A stretch of 64,000 nt of DNA from Ipomoea triloba (Eukaryota; Streptophyta; Magnoliopsida; Solanales; Convolvulaceae). The stretch spans positions 18,780,699-18,844,698 of the forward strand of contig NC_044922.1 in NCBI RefSeq assembly GCF_003576645.1, in the 5' to 3' direction. Under the pieces are notes generated by a model, which had not been told where the DNA came from, searched no databases, and saw nothing but the letters and a program-made list of their open reading frames with translations. The translations under genes and the position numbers were made by a program. Below are positions 59,361-64,000 of this stretch, in pieces (position 1 is the first letter of the stretch; each line of letters starts with the position of its first letter).

Positions 59361-62124
59361 TCAGGAATAGGATCTAACCAAACCGAAATTGCAAAAGGAT
59401 CTTGACTTGAAGAGACCACCAAAGAGGAACCGGGTTGGGGATTCCTGAGGAGGAGCTGGATTTAGCGCTTCAGAGCTGCCTTTCACCCGGAGAATTGTCA
59501 GCCCAATTGTTTGCCGAACAGACTCCACAATCTTGGCATCGACAGGGTACCCCGAGGCATCACGAACATAGAACGTGTTCACTGCTTTGCCACCTCTCGT
59601 TGTGACTTCGGCTCTGGTCACAGTGAGACTATTCTCACGAAAGATTCGAGTGACATCAGACAGCAGCCCAGTTCTGTCAGTAGTACACAGTTCTAGCTTC
59701 AATCCCTGCTAGATTGAAGGATAAAAGTTAATCAGCCAAAAACACACCTATAAAGCCTCCTTTTGTGTAACAAAATAATCATGTAAAAATCACTAGTCCA
59801 TCAAAATCACCATACAAGTGTATAACAATTCAATAGTCTCACAACAACTAAGATTAGACAAACTTGAAACTTATGCCAAACAAAGAACAGTATGTTAACA
59901 AACGAACCTCGGATACCCTTCTTAGTATTGCAGCCTCAAGACATTGAATTACTCTTTGTCTTTCTGCATCAGATTTAACCGGGGATCCATCAATATGCCG
60001 AATGCAGTACTCCTTCAAATCAAAGCAAGGAATTTAATTTTAGTCCATGTTCTAAGAAAGAATGGTAGTTTATTTCACAAAAAAATATTAACAATAATAT
60101 AGTAGTAATAATAAACATTTAAAATTAAGGTACCTGGTAAGCGTCTGGTCCAACAGTATCTACATTGCCATGGAAAACCACATATTGCATGTCTGTCAAA
60201 GTGCAGATTATATCAAAGAGAAGCTTCGGCCTATCCTTGCACTGGACCGAGACAACGGAGTAGTCCTTGTCTTGCCAATTAAAAACTTTCACGTTAGGCC
60301 TTTCTTGATTATTTAAAGCTTCCCCGCTTGTATGTTCATAATCTCGGTCAGCAAACATCAACTGGTGAAGCCTTCTCTCGGTATGAGTGACCCCGAGAGA
60401 GACCTGTGTCTTTGCATCTCGGGATCTGTTGCTTCCCTTGAGTACGTTGCACAAGAGTTTCTTAATCATTGCCAACCTCTCGGGGTCAGTAATTGGACCG
60501 CCCGTATCCTCATCAGTTACTTGCATTATAGCTGCAGCTCGGGTGTTGTGTGTCCAAACCTCCGCGTTCACCACGTTGCATTTTAAATTGGTGAGCACAG
60601 CGCTCACCTCGGACAGCAAACCCGGTCTATCGCTTCCTATTAGCTCAATCGATGTATGGTCCGTTGCTGAAGTCACGCCAACCGATCTTCTCATCGAGGA
60701 TGCAAAACAAGAATCCGGGCCAAGAGACTAAAAATGAAATTAAAACAATAAGTAGAGTTCAACAAAAAATGCAGAGGGCAAATCTCCACTTTCACACAAA
60801 ACAGCTCACCTTCCTAATATAATCCAAGATTGCTTCATCTGTTATCTTGTTTCCCTCTTGATCTGTGACATTGAAGACTACCAAAAAGACATGGAAAGAG
60901 GAACAACTCAAAATTTAACCCGAGAACGTGTCAACTCCTTTTTTTTGACAATGAAAGAAACATCCCAACAAGAAATCGGAAGAAAAACAAAATGTCCTTA
61001 CCATCCATGAACCATCCTCCATCAGAGCAAATATAAGCCTTGGTAACAATAAGGTTAAGATCAGTGAGGATTTGTACCACCTCCAAGAGTATACCATGTT
61101 TGTTAGCACTATCCACCTACAAAAACAAAACAAAAAACACCCATAGAATCATTTTTTTTTTCTATAAATCCCACAAATATAACTAATCAGACTAAACCAG
61201 CAAAAAAACCTAGAGAAAGAAAGACTACCTGTATCACAGTGGCATTTTTGCAGGCTTCATTATCAATTACAACTCTGACAAAAAACACACAATGGAGTAA
61301 ATCTCATGTGGAACAAAAAAAGTCCTAAATCTGCTGAGGAATAACAGTTACCTTGGTGGATTCATTCTTCTTATGAGTTTCTCATACTCATCATCCATGT
61401 TTTGTGAGTAGCTAACTGTAGCCTCTGAAACATAAAAAAGAATTCCCTTTATAGAAAAGATCAGAGATAATCAAGGGCAAAAGAAACATAGGAATCATGA
61501 GTACCAATCACAGCAAAGATACTGGAACCAAGAGTGTGAAGAAAGCAATTAAGAAGAGAATAAATTAAGTCTGCCAATCATGAAAATTCAAGAAGCAGAA
61601 TAACACATATAGCAAACAAAGGTCAATCAAGGAAGCCCTATGGCATCCCCACAAAAAGGTGGAAGTGCCTCTGTTTCTGTGGGGTGCTATGGTGGGGCTC
61701 TCTGCCTGTGTGTCGGAACCATTAGCCCATCAAGCCATAGAAACACACGAAAATAAAAAAACATCACAAAATACATAGATTGAGAACTATTTCCCTTTTT
61801 TTGTGTGGAATACAAGCAAAACACCATCACAACAACTCAGTGGTTACACATAAACACCATTCAATAATAATTACATAACAACCAACAAAACCCACCAAAT
61901 CCCAGGACTAAAAACCAACCATAGCTAAGCATTTCACCACCAAAACCTCAACAAAAACCAAACAATCACCTGTATTCATCAGAATTTTACAATTAAAACA
62001 CAAACCATCTCAAATGAAATGAAACCTTAACCCTCCCCCCAGCTTGAGGAGAATCAAACCCGGCAGCCACGAATTCAAGAACAGGGGAAAGAGAAACAAA
62101 GAGCAGAAAATGGGACGTACCCAT
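59361..62124 (-). CDS. ACT domain repeat protein (ACR4-like)
   Basis: Eight coding exons (62124-62121, 61424-61352, 61274-61229, 61116-61002, 60877-60810, 60727-60134, 60012-59908, about 59705-59361) give 449 aa. The first exon codes only ATG plus one base. Four ACT domains are visible: [18 protein letters not shown]..., [20 protein letters not shown] (about 127-146), [16 protein letters not shown] (about 262-278) and [19 protein letters not shown] (about 339-357). It ends in RSYS as ACR4-type proteins do. The family is related to bacterial GlnD and is thought to sense amino acids; it has no catalytic domain. The 5' flank carries a CT microsatellite (about 62440-62455) and TATAAATATAAATATA (about 62304-62319). 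Confidence 0.92.
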
Positions 62125-63340
62125 GGAGATTCTTGAGGGATTATGATACGGGTCACAAAGATTTTCTCTTGATTCTCTCGGCCAAACACAAAAGGAGACG
62201 ACTTGTGATTTATCAGAGGGTGTGGCAGAACTACTATATGCAAAGACAGCAAATCTTGACCAACCCCTCTTCTCCCTACACCCTATAACATATATATATA
62301 CACATATAAATATAAATATAGAATTCAGATTATTCTATTGCCTTATTTGCAGCAGGCAACAAATAACCTTACACTCAAAACCTGCAACTTTATAAAGTAC
62401 TGCCCATATAAAAATTATACACTCAGATAGACCTTTCCCCTCTCTCTCTCTCTCAATAGATGCACACAGTCTAATCTGTATGTATATGCGCGTGTGGTAA
62501 CTCTTGCGCTTTCTAATTTCAGTTTTATCCTTTTCAGGCCTCTGCGCTTGCAATAGAGAAGAAGGATTTCTCGGCGTATTTTAGCGCTCAGCCAGCCAAG
62601 TTAGGTGGGTCAGAGCCCATTGGGGACTTGGGGTAGGGTAAAATGAGCTGGCAGTAATTTTATTTTTTTTTAATTCTTTTTTAACCTTTGGTAACTTTTT
62701 TACCCACGTGTTGGCACAGAGATATACCGTACAACCATAGTAAAAACTCCTCCCAGATTTGAGGAAAAAATTGGGCATTAATTTTGGTGACTCTTAACGG
62801 TTCTCACCATTAATTCTCTTTTCAAGTGTTACAAAATTGTTTATTTATTGGTTAATGTTAGATGACGAGTGAAACCTGTAGGCTGGAGCTATTATTAGAG
62901 TGTGTATTGAGTAAATTCTATTTCTGTATATGTAATACTTCATAAATTATACGTGAAAGTTAAATTGCTTTAAAAAGGCTTCATGTAACGGGCTCGACTT
63001 AGAGGTTGTTGACAAGAATCGAATTAGATTGCTGGAGAGTTAAATTGCATTTGGAAAGCTGCATACGACAGACTCGACCAATATGATGTTGGCGAGAAAG
63101 AGTATATAAGCTTAATTATATTATATGTATCAATATCATTATCAATTTTCCAGAAGAAAAAAAATTATGATGAAGAACAACTTTTAAAAATCAAATAAAA
63201 TATAAAGACTAAATAAACTAATCATTTTAAAGAAAATCGAGTTAATATTTGAATTATTGTTAGCATTTCAAAATAAATAAAATTTTGTAATATTTATAAA
63301 AATAACTCCACTCATTTTAAAAAGGGAAAATGGTTAAATA
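62125..63340. other. ACR upstream region and gene-free spacer
   Basis: The ACR promoter and 5' UTR lie at 62125-62500. Beyond 62600 the sequence is AT-rich and I see no gene. Confidence 0.45.
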
Positions 63341-63580
63341 AGTCCCTAAACAATACCTGCCAAAGACCTTGTGGTCTAGTGGCACCTGGTGTCTCGGTTA
63401 ACACTCTCTCATGGGAGTGGGTTTGAGCCTCAGTGGAGGCGACATGTTAATGGACGTTTTAAATGTTTAGAGGTCTAATTGACGTTTTAGGTACTGTGGA
63501 GGCAACATGTTAATGCACGTTTCAAATGTTTAGGGGTCTAATTGACGTTTTAGGTACTGTTTAAGGGCTTATTTTTTCCT
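63330..63580. mobile_element. MITE-like element with a tandem duplication and an inserted SINE
   Basis: The left TAAGTCCCTAAACAATACCT and right AGGTACTGTTTAAGGGCTTA are imperfect inverted repeats. Between them are a SINE piece (63358-63446) and two tandem copies of about 65 bp sharing AACATGTTAATG and GGTCTAATTGACGTTTTAGG. Confidence 0.6.
63358..63446 (+). mobile_element. SINE copy (5' part)
   Basis: The A-box CCTTGTGGTCTAGTGGCACC and B-box GGTTTGAGCCTCAGTGGAGG are well kept. The 3' half is missing. Confidence 0.75.
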
Positions 63581-64000
63581 TTTAAAATTTTGTAATGTTT
63601 ATGAAAATGATCCCGCTTATTTTTTACTTGATTTTTCATCTATCAAATATTGCAAATTAATGGTTTAAATAGAGAGTGGTTCACACATGATTATAATTCT
63701 ATATATATAGATAGAGTACAACACAATTAAATACAAAGAATTAATTAGTTTTCCTAAAGTGAAAAATGTGCATCCAGAAACTCAATGATCCATTAAGGGA
63801 CATAACTAAGATCCCATTGGCAGATGCCAGGTTGTTTTACAGCAACTTTTTTACCTTTTTGAGAGACCAATTATCTTCCTCCTCACTAATAATTGAATCT
63901 CAAGTCAATAAAGCTTTTTTATATATAAAATCCACAGGGTATTTCGGGTCTTTCTCTGTCTGGTCTCACAAAAAGAGCTCACTTGCCACTTGAGCTAACC
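63581..64000. other. Gene-free end of window
   Basis: AT-rich text. A plus-strand frame at 63766-63993 has no recognisable domain. Confidence 0.4.

Overview
The window is nuclear DNA of a eudicot plant. Coding sequence is split by many GT-AG introns, TIR-NBS-LRR immune receptor genes (absent from grasses) are present, and the AT-rich spacers are full of LTR retrotransposon pieces, MITEs, a tRNA-derived SINE family and two fragments of plastid DNA. An asterid host is plausible but is not established here.

Left part (1-32,000): retroelement remnants fill the first 3.2 kb, including a truncated Ty1/copia element with a 3' LTR. A tandem cluster of three minus-strand TIR-NBS-LRR (TNL) genes follows: A at 3511-8603, B at 10825-15144 and C at 19766-23764, plus a decayed NBS fragment at 18461-18718 and a stray copy of the cluster's promoter at 10296-10460. 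All three share the same five-exon plan with the same splice phases (TIR / NBS / first LRR exon / LRR / C-terminal jelly-roll type domain). Each carries a lesion or an odd residue at a decisive point: A has MHV instead of MHD, B has a one-base insertion inside kinase-2, and C has LDG instead of LDD in kinase-2. Intron 1 of gene A holds a nested insertion: a SINE with a 20-bp target duplication, itself interrupted by 300 bp of plastid ndhB / ndhB-rps7 spacer flanked by a 28-bp direct repeat. From 24 to 32 kb there are no genes, only MITEs, microsatellites, a 23-bp-arm hairpin, a plastid ycf2 fragment and a Stowaway-type MITE.

Right part (33,000-62,200) is ordinary euchromatin with conserved single genes: an APETALA1/SQUAMOSA-type MADS-box gene (+), a TAD2-type tRNA adenosine deaminase (-), a very acidic small orphan protein (-), a small membrane protein with an apparent frameshift (-), a CYP749-like cytochrome P450 (-) with a decayed exon-1 copy upstream, a J-domain protein (-), CLP1 (+, head-to-head with the J-domain gene) and a four-ACT-domain ACR protein (-). 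Exon structures were worked out base by base from splice sites, and the summed coding lengths are whole numbers of codons for every gene called intact. No gene is seen after 62.2 kb.

The genes do not form a pathway. The TNL cluster is the accessory, fast-evolving part. Small dispersed repeats (SINE, MITEs, solo LTRs with intact target duplications) lie mostly in introns and spacers.
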